DNA of 15,780 nt from an uncultured Collinsella sp. (GTDB lineage Bacteria; Actinomycetota; Coriobacteriia; Coriobacteriales; Coriobacteriaceae), in NCBI GenBank assembly GCA_900554135.1, contig USFU01000023.1, positions 1 to 15,780 on the forward strand, in the 5' to 3' direction. The position numbers and the translations under genes were made by a program. Below the pieces are notes generated by a model. The model was given only the letters and a program-made list of their open reading frames with translations, did not search any database and was not told where the DNA came from. This document shows, piece after piece, positions 8,032 through 14,853 of the stretch. The stretch's first letter is position 1. Each line of letters opens with the position of its first letter.

Positions 8032-8952
8032 ATGCGTATTGTGTTTATGGGTACGCCTGATTTTGCTGTGCCTTCTTTGGTTTCGCTTGTTGCGGCTGGG
8101 AATGAGATTGCACTGGTTGTTACTCGTCCTGATGCTGTTCGTGGGCGTGGTAAGAAGCTTGAGCCTTCTCCTGTTAAGGCCAAGGCGCTTGAGCTGGGTC
8201 TGCCCGTTATTGAGGCTAATCGTATGACGCCCGAGGTTGTTGAGGCGCTCCAGGCTGCCCGGGCTGATATTTTCTGCGTGGCTGCGTATGGCTGCATTTT
8301 GCCTGATGACGTGTTGCATATGGCGCCGCTCGGTATTGTGAATGTTCATGCGTCCTTGCTGCCTCGTTGGCGTGGGGCTGCTCCTATTCAGCGTGCGATT
8401 CTCGCTGGTGATGAGGTTGCTGGCGTTTCCATTATGCGTATTGGGCATGGCGTGGATACCGGCGCTTATTGTGCGCAGGCCTCGACCTCGGTTGCCGGTA
8501 AGCATGCTGAGGCGCTGACCATGGAGCTTGGTGAGCTTGGCGGCAAACTGCTTGCCGATACGCTTCCTTCGCTTGCCGATGGCACCGCCGTGTGGATTGA
8601 ACAGGATGAGTCGCTTGTTACCCATGCTGCCAAGATTTCTAAGCAGGAGATGCGTCTTGACCCTCAGATGGCGGCACTTGATTGTGTGCGTCATGTGCTT
8701 GCCTCGTCCGACACCGCTCCCGCTCGTTGTGTGATTGCCGGCAAGTCGGTTCGCGTGCTCGATGCTGAGCCGGCTGATGTGTCGCTTGGCGAGGGCGCTG
8801 TTGCCGTCAAGAGCAAGCGTGTTTATCTGGGCCTTTCCGATGGCGCTGTTGAAGTGCTCGAGGTTAAGCCCGATGGTAAGCGTGCCATGGCTGCTTCTGC
8901 CTGGGCTGCCGGCCTGCAGGGTGCCGAACTTAGGTGGGGTGTACTGTCATGA
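8032..8952 (+). CDS. fmt: Methionyl-tRNA formyltransferase
   Basis: Formylates Met-tRNAi using 10-formyl-tetrahydrofolate, the step before translation initiation. 306 residues, normal length. The N-terminus MRIVFMGTPDFAVPSL is typical; the catalytic core is GIVNVHASLLPRWRGAAPIQ (101-120, Asn104 and His106) and the Asp142 of GVDTGA. A GAGGGGAG-type ribosome site lies about 12 nt upstream of ATG 8032. The stop overlaps the rsmB start (ATGA at 8949-8952), indicating translational coupling. Codon use is odd: the first half strongly prefers T-ending codons (GTT, CTT, GCT, CGT, ATT), unlike gltX and priA, which prefer C or G, and the bias fades toward rsmB. I see no convincing promoter in the T-rich leader. 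Confidence 0.97.
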   Translation: MRIVFMGTPDFAVPSLVSLVAAGNEIALVVTRPDAVRGRGKKLEPSPVKAKALELGLPVIEANRMTPEVVEALQAARADIFCVAAYGCILPDDVLHMAPLGIVNVHASLLPRWRGAAPIQRAILAGDEVAGVSIMRIGHGVDTGAYCAQASTSVAGKHAEALTMELGELGGKLLADTLPSLADGTAVWIEQDESLVTHAAKISKQEMRLDPQMAALDCVRHVLASSDTAPARCVIAGKSVRVLDAEPADVSLGEGAVAVKSKRVYLGLSDGAVEVLEVKPDGKRAMAASAWAAGLQGAELRWGVLS

Positions 8953-10349
8953 GCAAGTTGTCTCCCGCGCGCAAGCTTGCGCTCGATGTGCTGATGGAGG
9001 CCGATCGCCGCGGTATGTACGCACGCGACGTGTTGTCTTCCCGTGCTTCCGCCAAGGCCATTGACCAGCGCGATTCTGCTTTTGCCGCGCGTTTGGCGCT
9101 CGGTGTTGCCGCCACGCAGGGCATTTTGGATGAGCTGCTCGATCAGTTTTTGGATAAGCCCAAAAAGGTCGCGCCGCGCGTTCGCATGGCGCTTCGCATC
9201 TCGGCCTTCGAGATGCTCTATCTGCATACGCCGGGCCGCGTTTCCGTGAGCCAGGGTGTTGAGCTGGTACGCAGCGGTGCTAAGTCTGCCGCGGGCCTGG
9301 CTAACGCGGTACTGCACAAGGTTGTGGACAACGTTGAGGACTTTGCCACGGCATCCGACGTGGATGAGTCCGAGCGCCGTTTGGTTCGCCTTTCGCGTTT
9401 GATGGGTCTTCCTCGCTGGCTGTGCGCTCGTATTATGGCCTCGTTCGATACGCCCGAGGGCGCGCTCAACTTTGCCGGCAATCTGGCACCTGCGCCGCTG
9501 GCCCTGCATGAGAATGCGTTTGTGACCAAGGCCGACCCGTATATCTCGCAGCTCGTTGCGCCTGTCTTCCCGGGCTGCCATGCTCCGGTCGATGCACAGG
9601 TCACGGTTTCATCGGGCGTGTTTGAGCGTGCTGCCGCGGTTGCCTCGGACCTCAACGCCCAGCTTATCGCTACTGCCGGGACACGTCCCGGGCGTTGCCT
9701 GGAGATTGGCGCCGGTCGCGGCACCAAGACCTATGTGATGATGTGCCAGGCCAAGCGTGCCGGGTACAAGCGTCAGCACACCGCGCTCGATCTGCACGAT
9801 CGCAAGTGCGATCAGAATCTCGCGCGCCTGCATAAGGCGGGTATTACGGGTGTTCGTACGGTGTCGGGCGATGCCTGCGAGCTCAATGAGGTGCTCACGT
9901 CCTTTGATGCCATGCTCGGTGAGCCCGCTCTATTCGACACCGTGTTTATCGACGCGCCGTGCTCTGGCACCGGCACCATGCGCCGTCATCCCGAGATACC
10001 GTGGCGTCTGAACGAGAACGACGTTACGACTGAGCTGCCCCACCTGCAGCTGACGATGCTCAGGGAAGCAGCTGCGCGCGTGGCTGCCGGCGGTGAGCTT
10101 ATCTATGCAACCTGCTCGGTTTTTGATGAAGAGAACACGCAGGTCGTGGATGCCTTCCTGGCCTCTCCCGAGGGCGCCGGCTTTATCGTGGCGCCGCTCT
10201 CCGAAGCTCAGATTCTGCAGCTCCCCGAGTTTGCCCAGGCCAAGAAGCTCGTTTCCGTACGCCAAAACGACCGCGGCCTCTTCCAAAGCGTACCGGTAAA
10301 CGCCGACTCCTACGACGGCCACTTCTGCGCCCGCCTGATCCACAAGTAA
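8949..10349 (+). CDS. rsmB: 16S rRNA (cytosine-5) methyltransferase RsmB/Sun
   Basis: Methylates a cytosine of 16S rRNA (C967 in E. coli) with S-adenosylmethionine. From ATG 8949 it is 466 residues: a NusB-like RNA-binding domain (about 1-135), then the Rossmann methyltransferase. Both catalytic cysteines are present, in DAPCSGTG (Cys338) and YATCSVFDEEN (Cys389). Motif I reads CLEIGAGRGTKT (250-261) where most RsmB/NOP2 proteins have a DLCAAPGGKT form, and the preceding Gln-Asp signature is not recognisable, so the cofactor pocket is divergent. The frame is open upstream to 8934, but ATG 8949 overlaps the fmt stop and follows GGTGGGG (about 8932-8938). The pairing with fmt is the common bacterial arrangement. 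Confidence 0.93.
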   Translation: MSKLSPARKLALDVLMEADRRGMYARDVLSSRASAKAIDQRDSAFAARLALGVAATQGILDELLDQFLDKPKKVAPRVRMALRISAFEMLYLHTPGRVSVSQGVELVRSGAKSAAGLANAVLHKVVDNVEDFATASDVDESERRLVRLSRLMGLPRWLCARIMASFDTPEGALNFAGNLAPAPLALHENAFVTKADPYISQLVAPVFPGCHAPVDAQVTVSSGVFERAAAVASDLNAQLIATAGTRPGRCLEIGAGRGTKTYVMMCQAKRAGYKRQHTALDLHDRKCDQNLARLHKAGITGVRTVSGDACELNEVLTSFDAMLGEPALFDTVFIDAPCSGTGTMRRHPEIPWRLNENDVTTELPHLQLTMLREAAARVAAGGELIYATCSVFDEENTQVVDAFLASPEGAGFIVAPLSEAQILQLPEFAQAKKLVSVRQNDRGLFQSVPVNADSYDGHFCARLIHK

Positions 10350-10355
10350 CTACTA

Positions 10356-10422
10356 AGTTGCGGTGAAATAGGGATTGAATGGCGGCTTCTACCCGCCAAA
10401 TAGTCCTTATTTCACCGCAACT
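10356..10422. repeat. 67-nt hairpin, family 2, copy 1
   Basis: Outer arms 10356-10370 (AGTTGCGGTGAAATA) and 10408-10422 are perfectly complementary over 15 bp. The stem continues with G-T wobbles (GGGATT against the AGTCCT side) and closes with TGGCGG/CCGCCA. It starts 6 nt after the rsmB stop. The outer arms are identical to those of the copy at 10698-10764 and the total length is the same, but the inner sequence differs. No U-run follows. Confidence 0.85.
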
Positions 10423-10491
10423 CAGAAAGTCATGCGAGTGGAGATCGCAATTGCGGTAAAGAGTGGAAAAAGTAGCCCCGTCTCATGCTTG

Positions 10492-10640
10492 TTGTTATCA
10501 AAAGTGGGGCGGATTACGGGGCTAGATTGGTGATGCCCGACCACAGCAAGAATGGCCTAAATAAAACCGCAGGTAGATGGCTTGTTGAAATTTGTAAATT
10601 ACCGGAACGGATAGAGGTTGTCAATTCAGCCCCGTAATCC
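10492..10640. repeat. Conserved-core structured element, family 3, copy A
   Basis: Related to 14607-14760. Arms GGATTACGGGGCT (10511-10523) and AGCCCCGTAATCC (10628-10640) are perfectly complementary over 13 bp, and the stem continues inward through G-T wobbles. The loop contains the family core: ATTGGTGATG...ACCAC (10526-10544), TAAAACCGCAGGTAGA (10562-10577) and a TTG...AATTTGTAAATTAC block ending near 10601. A TTGTNNTCAAA word upstream (10492-10502) is also shared. The TAGCCCCGT at 10473-10481 can pair with 10516-10524 as an alternative to the right arm. The 450-nt rsmB-zinc ribbon gap contains this, the two 67-nt hairpins and no convincing gene. Confidence 0.75.
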
Positions 10641-10697
10641 GGCAGTGTTTTGAAATGTTACAAACCTAGCATCAGCCAGAAATCCGATCTAAAGAAA

Positions 10698-10764
10698 AGT
10701 TGCGGTGAAATAGTTCCTGCTTGGCCTTTGGATGGGCTGATTCAGGAACTATTTCACCGCAACT
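10698..10764. repeat. 67-nt hairpin, family 2, copy 2
   Basis: 10698-10719 and 10743-10764 are perfectly complementary over 22 bp. The outermost 16 nt, AGTTGCGGTGAAATAG, match the left arm of the copy at 10356, and the lengths are equal. The inner 6 bp (TTCCTG/CAGGAA) and loop are unrelated to the first copy. Together the two hairpins bracket the family 3 element in the convergent rsmB/zinc-ribbon gap. Confidence 0.88.
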
Positions 10765-10770
10765 CATAAG

Positions 10771-10800
10771 GAAACCAGGGTGTCTGGACCGCTTGGTTTC
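10771..10800 (-). terminator. Hairpin at the end of the zinc-ribbon gene
   Basis: GAAACCA (10771-10777) pairs with TGGTTTC (10794-10800), with an inner GGT/ACC pair. It directly abuts the stop codon at 10800-10802 and is followed on the minus strand by CTTATGAGTT, a poor U-tract. A weak terminator is likely; it might also only protect the 3' end. Confidence 0.45.
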
Positions 10801-11036
10801 TAGTGGTTGTGCGGGCAGTTGGCGCAACAGCCGCTGGTGGCGTTGGTGCTGGAACCACCGCTGCGTTGGTCGGTGTTGTAGAAACCGCTGCCGTCGAACT
10901 TAATGCCGCTGGCCGAGAACGTCTTGGATGCCGGGGCGCCGCAGCTGGGGCATACGACCTCGGGCGTCTCGGACATGGGGTGCTCAACCTCAAACACGTT
11001 GCCGCAGCTCGTGCACTTGTAATCGTAGCGCGCCAT
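10800..11036 (-). CDS. FmdB-type zinc ribbon protein
   Basis: Small protein of 78 residues starting MARYDYKCTSCGNVFEVEHPM, with a CxxC...CxxC zinc ribbon (CTSCG at 8-12, CPSCG at about 29-33) of the FmdB/CxxC_CxxC_SSSS family, whose molecular role is not settled. The middle is Gly/Ser/Thr/Asn-rich, and the C-terminus CCANCPHNH adds three cysteines and two histidines, possibly a second metal site. Start ATG 11034-11036 follows AAGGAAG (11041-11047). It lies 88 nt downstream of the GH13-GH77 gene on the same strand, separated by a GC-rich hairpin, so it may be expressed by read-through. Function in glucan metabolism is not implied. Confidence 0.88.
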   Translation of the reverse strand: MARYDYKCTSCGNVFEVEHPMSETPEVVCPSCGAPASKTFSASGIKFDGSGFYNTDQRSGGSSTNATSGCCANCPHNH

Positions 11037-11058
11037 AATACTTCCTTTTCAGCACAAA

Positions 11059-11080
11059 GCGGGCAGATCGCTCTGCCCGC
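11059..11080 (-). terminator. Hairpin between the glucan enzyme and zinc-ribbon genes
   Basis: Perfect 9-bp GC-rich stem GCGGGCAGA/TCTGCCCGC (11059-11067 with 11072-11080), 4-nt loop. On the minus strand it is followed by TTTGTGCTG, so termination is probably partial. It lies 44 nt past the stop of the upstream gene and just before the zinc-ribbon ribosome binding site. Confidence 0.55.
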
Positions 11081-11124
11081 AAAAATTCAAACAGCTGTAA
11101 CTGTACCCTATATCGGGGGTTTTA

Positions 11125-14100
11125 TCACGCTTCGCCCCAGAATCTATGGGTGCTGCGCAGGAGCTTCGCAGTTTTCTCCTCGGCCGCCGCAATGTCGGCC
11201 TCCTGCGCCTGCCATGTCCAGTTGCCCGTGGCCACGCCCGGCACATTCATACGTGCATCGTCGCCCAGCCCCAGCACGTCCTGCAGCGGCATCATCACGA
11301 GCGGAGCATCGCTTGCCAGGGCATTGCCCATGAGCTCGCCTGCCAATGCAATGCCGCTCGGTTCGTCGCCGCCCGCAAAGGAGCGCGTGCACCAGCCGGC
11401 AAGCGTCGAGGTGTCGTGCGTCGAGGTATACAGGATCTTGCCCGGTGTGGGGTGAATTCCGCAACGAACGTCGTAGTCGCTAAACTCCAGTACGTCCATG
11501 CCGGGGAAGCCGCAGGTCGAAGCCATCGCGCGAACACCGGGCGTCAGATAGCCCAGATCCTCGGCGATAAAGTTGAGCGGACCCAGCTCGTCGTAGGCGG
11601 TCTGGAACAGGTCCTTGCCCGGGCCCGCCAGCCAGCGGCCATCGGCACAGGCCTTGCCGGCGGGGATGCTAAAGTAGCTGTGGAAGCCCAGGAAGTGGTC
11701 CAGGCGCACACGGTCGTAGAGCGAAAACGCACGACGCAGGCGATCCATCCACCAGCTATAGCCGTTCTTCTTCATGTGATCCCAGCGGAAGGTGGGGTTG
11801 CCCCACACCTGGCCCTCGGGCGCAAAGTTGTCGGGCGGCGCGCCCGAAATCTCAATCGCCTTGCCGGTGTCGGACAGCCAGAAGTTCTCAGGCTCGCTCC
11901 ACGCATCGGCCGAATCGTCCGAGACATACATGGGGATGTCGCCGATGACCTCGATGCCCTTCTTGTGCGCATAGTTCATGAGCTCGCACCAGGCAAGGTC
12001 AAAGCGATACTGCATGTACGCCTGAAGCTCCGCCTCGTCGTGGAAGCGCTTGTCGTCGATAAGATGCTCGTTGTAGCGCGCGACATCCGCCGGCCAATCG
12101 TGGCGCGACTCGCCCTCAAAGTACTTCTTAACGGCCATGTAGACGCAGTACTTCTCGAGCCAATCGGCGTTGCGATGTTTAAACGCCGTGTACAGCGGGT
12201 CGGCATCCTCGCCGCCGTGGGCCTTCCAGGCAGCAAAGTCGGCAGCCAACTCCTCGTGGCTCTCGGGCAACAGGTCGATATTGCCTGCAAAGGCCGAAGG
12301 ACCGGCGTAGGGGGAGCGGAAGAAGTCCGTGGGATTGACGGGCAGGACCTGCCAGTAACGCATGCCCATGGCGGCCAGATGGTCGATAAAGCGACGCGTG
12401 GGCGCACCGATTGTGCCGGGTTTGCCGTCATCGGTCGGCACCGAGGTGATGTGGCACACGACGCCCGCGCCGTGATCGAGCGGCTCCTGCAGGCGCTTCT
12501 CGGCATGGTGATAGATGATCGAAGAGCCCAGCGGGTACAGGTCGAGCGTAACCGTGCCGTTGTGGATTTCGCATTCGTGGCCGCTGATCACGTCGCTTGC
12601 ACATTCGCCGAGCGCTGGGATCGTCACGCAGTGCGAATTGCGCAGACTGCGGTTGATGATAACCGTCGCGGCCTCGCCGCCTTTGCCCGTGCGGGTGTAA
12701 GCCAAGACTTCGTCGTTGAGCGCAAAGGCCTTGATCTCGCCATCGACCATAAAGGGCAGCGCGCGGCGCACGGCAGACGCGTTCTTAACGATGGCCAGCG
12801 TGTCGAAGTCGTGGAGTTGGTCCTTGGTCGGCAGGGTACGGCGGTTGCCCGGATCGGTGAGGCCCTCCAAGCCGTACTCATCGCCGTAATAGATTGAGGG
12901 TACGCCCGGGAAGGTCATCTGCATGAGCGTCGCCAACCAAAAACGGCTCTTGGCCAGGCCCATCGAGTTATCGTCCAGGCGCCATTTGCTGCGCTCGCTC
13001 TCGGGCAGCTGTGACTCGTCGGGGCCACCGCCGAGTACTGAGATGATGCGAGGACGGTCGTGGCTCGAAAGCAGATTGAGTGCGCAGGCCAGTGCCTCGC
13101 GCGGGTAGTTCTCGCGCAGGGTTTCGATATCCTCGGCTGCCTGGTAGGCGTTCTTGTAGCCCATCAAAAAGCCGATGACCATGTTGCGGAAGGGGTAGTC
13201 CATGGCGGAGTCGAGCTCCGAGCCCTGCAGATAGCGACGCAGGTGACCATAGCTGATCTTGTTGGAAGCGTCCTCCCAGACTTCGCCGAGCAGCAGCGCG
13301 TCGGGCTTCTCGGCGAGCACGGCCTTTTTGATCTCGGCCAGGAAGTCGTCGGAAAGCTCGTCGGCCACATCGAGTCGCCAGCCATGGGCACCAGCGCGCA
13401 GCCATTTACGGATCACGCCGTCCTTGCCCAGGAGCCGCTCGCGCACCAGTTCGGAGCTCTCATTGATGGCGGGCATGTTGCCCACGCCCCACCAACAGTC
13501 ATACGAACCGTCCTCATGGAAGTAAAACGCATCGCGCCACGGCGAGTCCTCGCTCTGCCACGCACCGACACCGGGATAGTTGCCGTAGCGGTTAAAGTAG
13601 ATCGAGTCGTCGCCCGTATGGTTGAAGACGCCGTCCAGGATGATGGAAATGCCGAGTTTCTCGGCCGCCTGACACAGCTCGGTAAAGTCCTGCTCGGTGC
13701 CCAGAATCGGGTCTATTTTGGTGTAGTCGGCCGTATCGTAGCGGTGGTTGCTCGCGGCCTCAAAGATGGGGTTGAGGTAGATGGCCGTAAAGCCTAGCTC
13801 GGCGATGCGGGGCAGGTCATTTTGGATACCCTTGAGCGAACCGCCGTAAAAATCCCAGGTCTTGATGGAGCCGTCTTCGGCACGCTCGTACTCGGGTGGT
13901 TCGTTCCAGTCCTCGACCATGCGGCGCTGGATTCCTTTGCGCGGTTTTTCAACTTCGGCAAGCGTGCGCTCGCGCCAGTTTTCGTCTCGGGCATAGCGGT
14001 CGGGGAAGATCTGGTAGACCATGCCGCGCTCGTACCAAGTGGGACGGTTCTCGCGATGCTTGTAGACGGTAATCTGGAAGGACGGAACCTCGGCGTAGCT

Positions 14101-14421
14101 GTAGGTCACACCCTCGCCACCGGTGCGACCCTGCGGTGCACCCAGGCGGACCTCGGGCTGACCTTCGATATTGCATATAAAGCTGTACCACACAAGGCAG
14201 GGCTCGGTGCACTCAAGCTCTACGGTAAATATACCGTCGCCCTCGTGCGTCATGGGATACAGAGACTCACCGATCTCATCGACCCAGGTGCGCAGCGTAA
14301 GCGTTGCCTGCGCGGGATCGGCATCCTCCAGAATCACGAAGAGCGAAACGGAAGTTCCAGTGGTCACAGCGCCAAACGGAGTGCGAAACTGCGGTAGACG
14401 GCTGTTGTGAATCAATCTCAT
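11125..14421 (-). CDS. malQ: Bifunctional alpha-glucan enzyme: GH13 amylase/neopullulanase-like domain fused to GH77 4-alpha-glucanotransferase
   Basis: A 1098-residue cytoplasmic-type protein with no signal peptide. Residues 1-115 form a beta-rich N-terminal domain like those of neopullulanase/cyclomaltodextrinase. The GH13 barrel spans about 130-560: DGVFNH (263-268), GWRLDVADE with nucleophile Asp351, LLGEVW with acid/base Glu380, and SSHD with Asp455. A C-terminal beta domain follows to about 640. GH77 (MalQ) spans about 650-1098: YWQVLPVNPT (689-698), VRLDHFLGF with nucleophile Asp908, AEDLG with Glu954, and THDTSTLAGW with Asp1003. Both active sites look intact, so it should both hydrolyse (debranch) and disproportionate alpha-1,4-glucans. 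It lies downstream of glgA, fitting glycogen turnover. The ribosome site is weak (GGAC). The symbol applies only to the C-terminal half; GH13 substrate preference is inferred. Confidence 0.93.
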   Translation of the reverse strand: MRLIHNSRLPQFRTPFGAVTTGTSVSLFVILEDADPAQATLTLRTWVDEIGESLYPMTHEGDGIFTVELECTEPCLVWYSFICNIEGQPEVRLGAPQGRTGGEGVTYSYAEVPSFQITVYKHRENRPTWYERGMVYQIFPDRYARDENWRERTLAEVEKPRKGIQRRMVEDWNEPPEYERAEDGSIKTWDFYGGSLKGIQNDLPRIAELGFTAIYLNPIFEAASNHRYDTADYTKIDPILGTEQDFTELCQAAEKLGISIILDGVFNHTGDDSIYFNRYGNYPGVGAWQSEDSPWRDAFYFHEDGSYDCWWGVGNMPAINESSELVRERLLGKDGVIRKWLRAGAHGWRLDVADELSDDFLAEIKKAVLAEKPDALLLGEVWEDASNKISYGHLRRYLQGSELDSAMDYPFRNMVIGFLMGYKNAYQAAEDIETLRENYPREALACALNLLSSHDRPRIISVLGGGPDESQLPESERSKWRLDDNSMGLAKSRFWLATLMQMTFPGVPSIYYGDEYGLEGLTDPGNRRTLPTKDQLHDFDTLAIVKNASAVRRALPFMVDGEIKAFALNDEVLAYTRTGKGGEAATVIINRSLRNSHCVTIPALGECASDVISGHECEIHNGTVTLDLYPLGSSIIYHHAEKRLQEPLDHGAGVVCHITSVPTDDGKPGTIGAPTRRFIDHLAAMGMRYWQVLPVNPTDFFRSPYAGPSAFAGNIDLLPESHEELAADFAAWKAHGGEDADPLYTAFKHRNADWLEKYCVYMAVKKYFEGESRHDWPADVARYNEHLIDDKRFHDEAELQAYMQYRFDLAWCELMNYAHKKGIEVIGDIPMYVSDDSADAWSEPENFWLSDTGKAIEISGAPPDNFAPEGQVWGNPTFRWDHMKKNGYSWWMDRLRRAFSLYDRVRLDHFLGFHSYFSIPAGKACADGRWLAGPGKDLFQTAYDELGPLNFIAEDLGYLTPGVRAMASTCGFPGMDVLEFSDYDVRCGIHPTPGKILYTSTHDTSTLAGWCTRSFAGGDEPSGIALAGELMGNALASDAPLVMMPLQDVLGLGDDARMNVPGVATGNWTWQAQEADIAAAEEKTAKLLRSTHRFWGEA

Positions 14422-14482
14422 AATACGGTCCAGTTCAATAGAATCACGGCCTGCGGGCCATGGGCTTTACGCACAGGATGTA

Positions 14483-14488
14483 AGTATA
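14483..14488 (-). promoter_or_regulatory. Possible -10 box of the GH13-GH77 gene
   Basis: TATACT on the minus strand, about 62 nt from the start codon, with a weak -35 candidate TTATAC at 17 nt. It is overlapped by an imperfect dyad centred near 14504 (ACAG/CTGT arms). Tentative. Confidence 0.35.
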
Positions 14489-14520
14489 TCTGTTGTACAC
14501 AGGCTGTATAAACAACATCC

Positions 14521-14566
14521 GTTTACCATCGGCGAACGGTTGTCCTAGAAAATCGTTTTACCATCC
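14521..14566. promoter_or_regulatory. Direct repeats upstream of the GH13-GH77 promoter
   Basis: GTTTACCATC (14521-14530) recurs as GTTTTACCATCC (14555-14566), starts 34 nt apart (about three helical turns). Nearby is the perfect palindrome TATCGCGATA (14571-14580). Position upstream of the predicted -10 box would suit an activator, but no regulator is identified. Confidence 0.35.
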
Positions 14567-14606
14567 AAATTATCGCGATATTCATGAACCCCAATACCGA
14601 TACTAA

Positions 14607-14760
14607 TTGTAGTCAAACAAAAGTACTTCGGTTTACTACGATGAATTGGATGATCTCAACCACGGTCATTTTGATGATATTAAAACCGCAGGTAGAAGCG
14701 TTGCCAATTTCGTAGATTACTCGCCGTGGACGGCTGGAGCCATTTTGTCGTAGTAAACCG
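14607..14760. repeat. Conserved-core structured element, family 3, copy B
   Basis: Counterpart of 10492-10640. Arms CGGTTTACTACGA (14629-14641) and TCGTAGTAAACCG (14748-14760) are perfectly complementary over 13 bp but share no sequence with the arms of copy A. The stem continues inward by A-T, T-G, G-T, A-T, A-T, a mismatch, then T-A, G-C, G-C. Core words match copy A: ATTGGATGAT...ACCAC (14645-14663), TAAAACCGCAGGTAGA (14681-14696) and TTG...AATTTCGTAGATTAC (about 14701-14720). A partial right-arm copy, GTAGTCAAAC (14609-14618), precedes the left arm. The 432-nt gap between glgA and the GH13-GH77 gene otherwise holds the promoter region and the glgA terminator. Confidence 0.75.
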
Positions 14761-14782
14761 GTCCTCTTTTTAATATAGAAGT

Positions 14783-14830
14783 TCAACGCAAAAGAGAGCG
14801 CCTGGTTGGGGGCACCCTCTTTTGCGTTGA
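14783..14830 (-). terminator. Hairpin terminator downstream of glgA
   Basis: Perfect 14-bp stem TCAACGCAAAAGAG/CTCTTTTGCGTTGA (14783-14796 with 14817-14830), beginning 23 nt past the glgA stop. On the minus strand it is followed by ACTTCTATATT, not a clean U-run, so it may stop transcription inefficiently or mainly protect the 3' end. Confidence 0.6.
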
Positions 14831-14853
14831 GGATTAAGTTTTAATCGTCCTGA

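Noticed and set aside
7919..8227. 102-codon hydrophobic frame that looks like a small membrane protein
   Set aside because: It overlaps the start of fmt in another frame; the Leu/Val richness follows from the T-rich codons of fmt.
10350..10799. CRISPR array from the repeated AGTTGCGGTGAAATAG arms
   Set aside because: The copies are inverted pairs forming hairpins, not regularly spaced direct repeats, and no cas gene is present.
10754..10993. Short minus-strand and plus-strand frames around the zinc-ribbon gene
   Set aside because: They overlap the better supported CxxC...CxxC gene and have no motif or ribosome site.
11146..12897. Plus-strand open frame of 583 codons opposite the GH13-GH77 gene
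   Set aside because: Long but antisense to a gene with complete catalytic motifs; composition is typical of a shadow frame.
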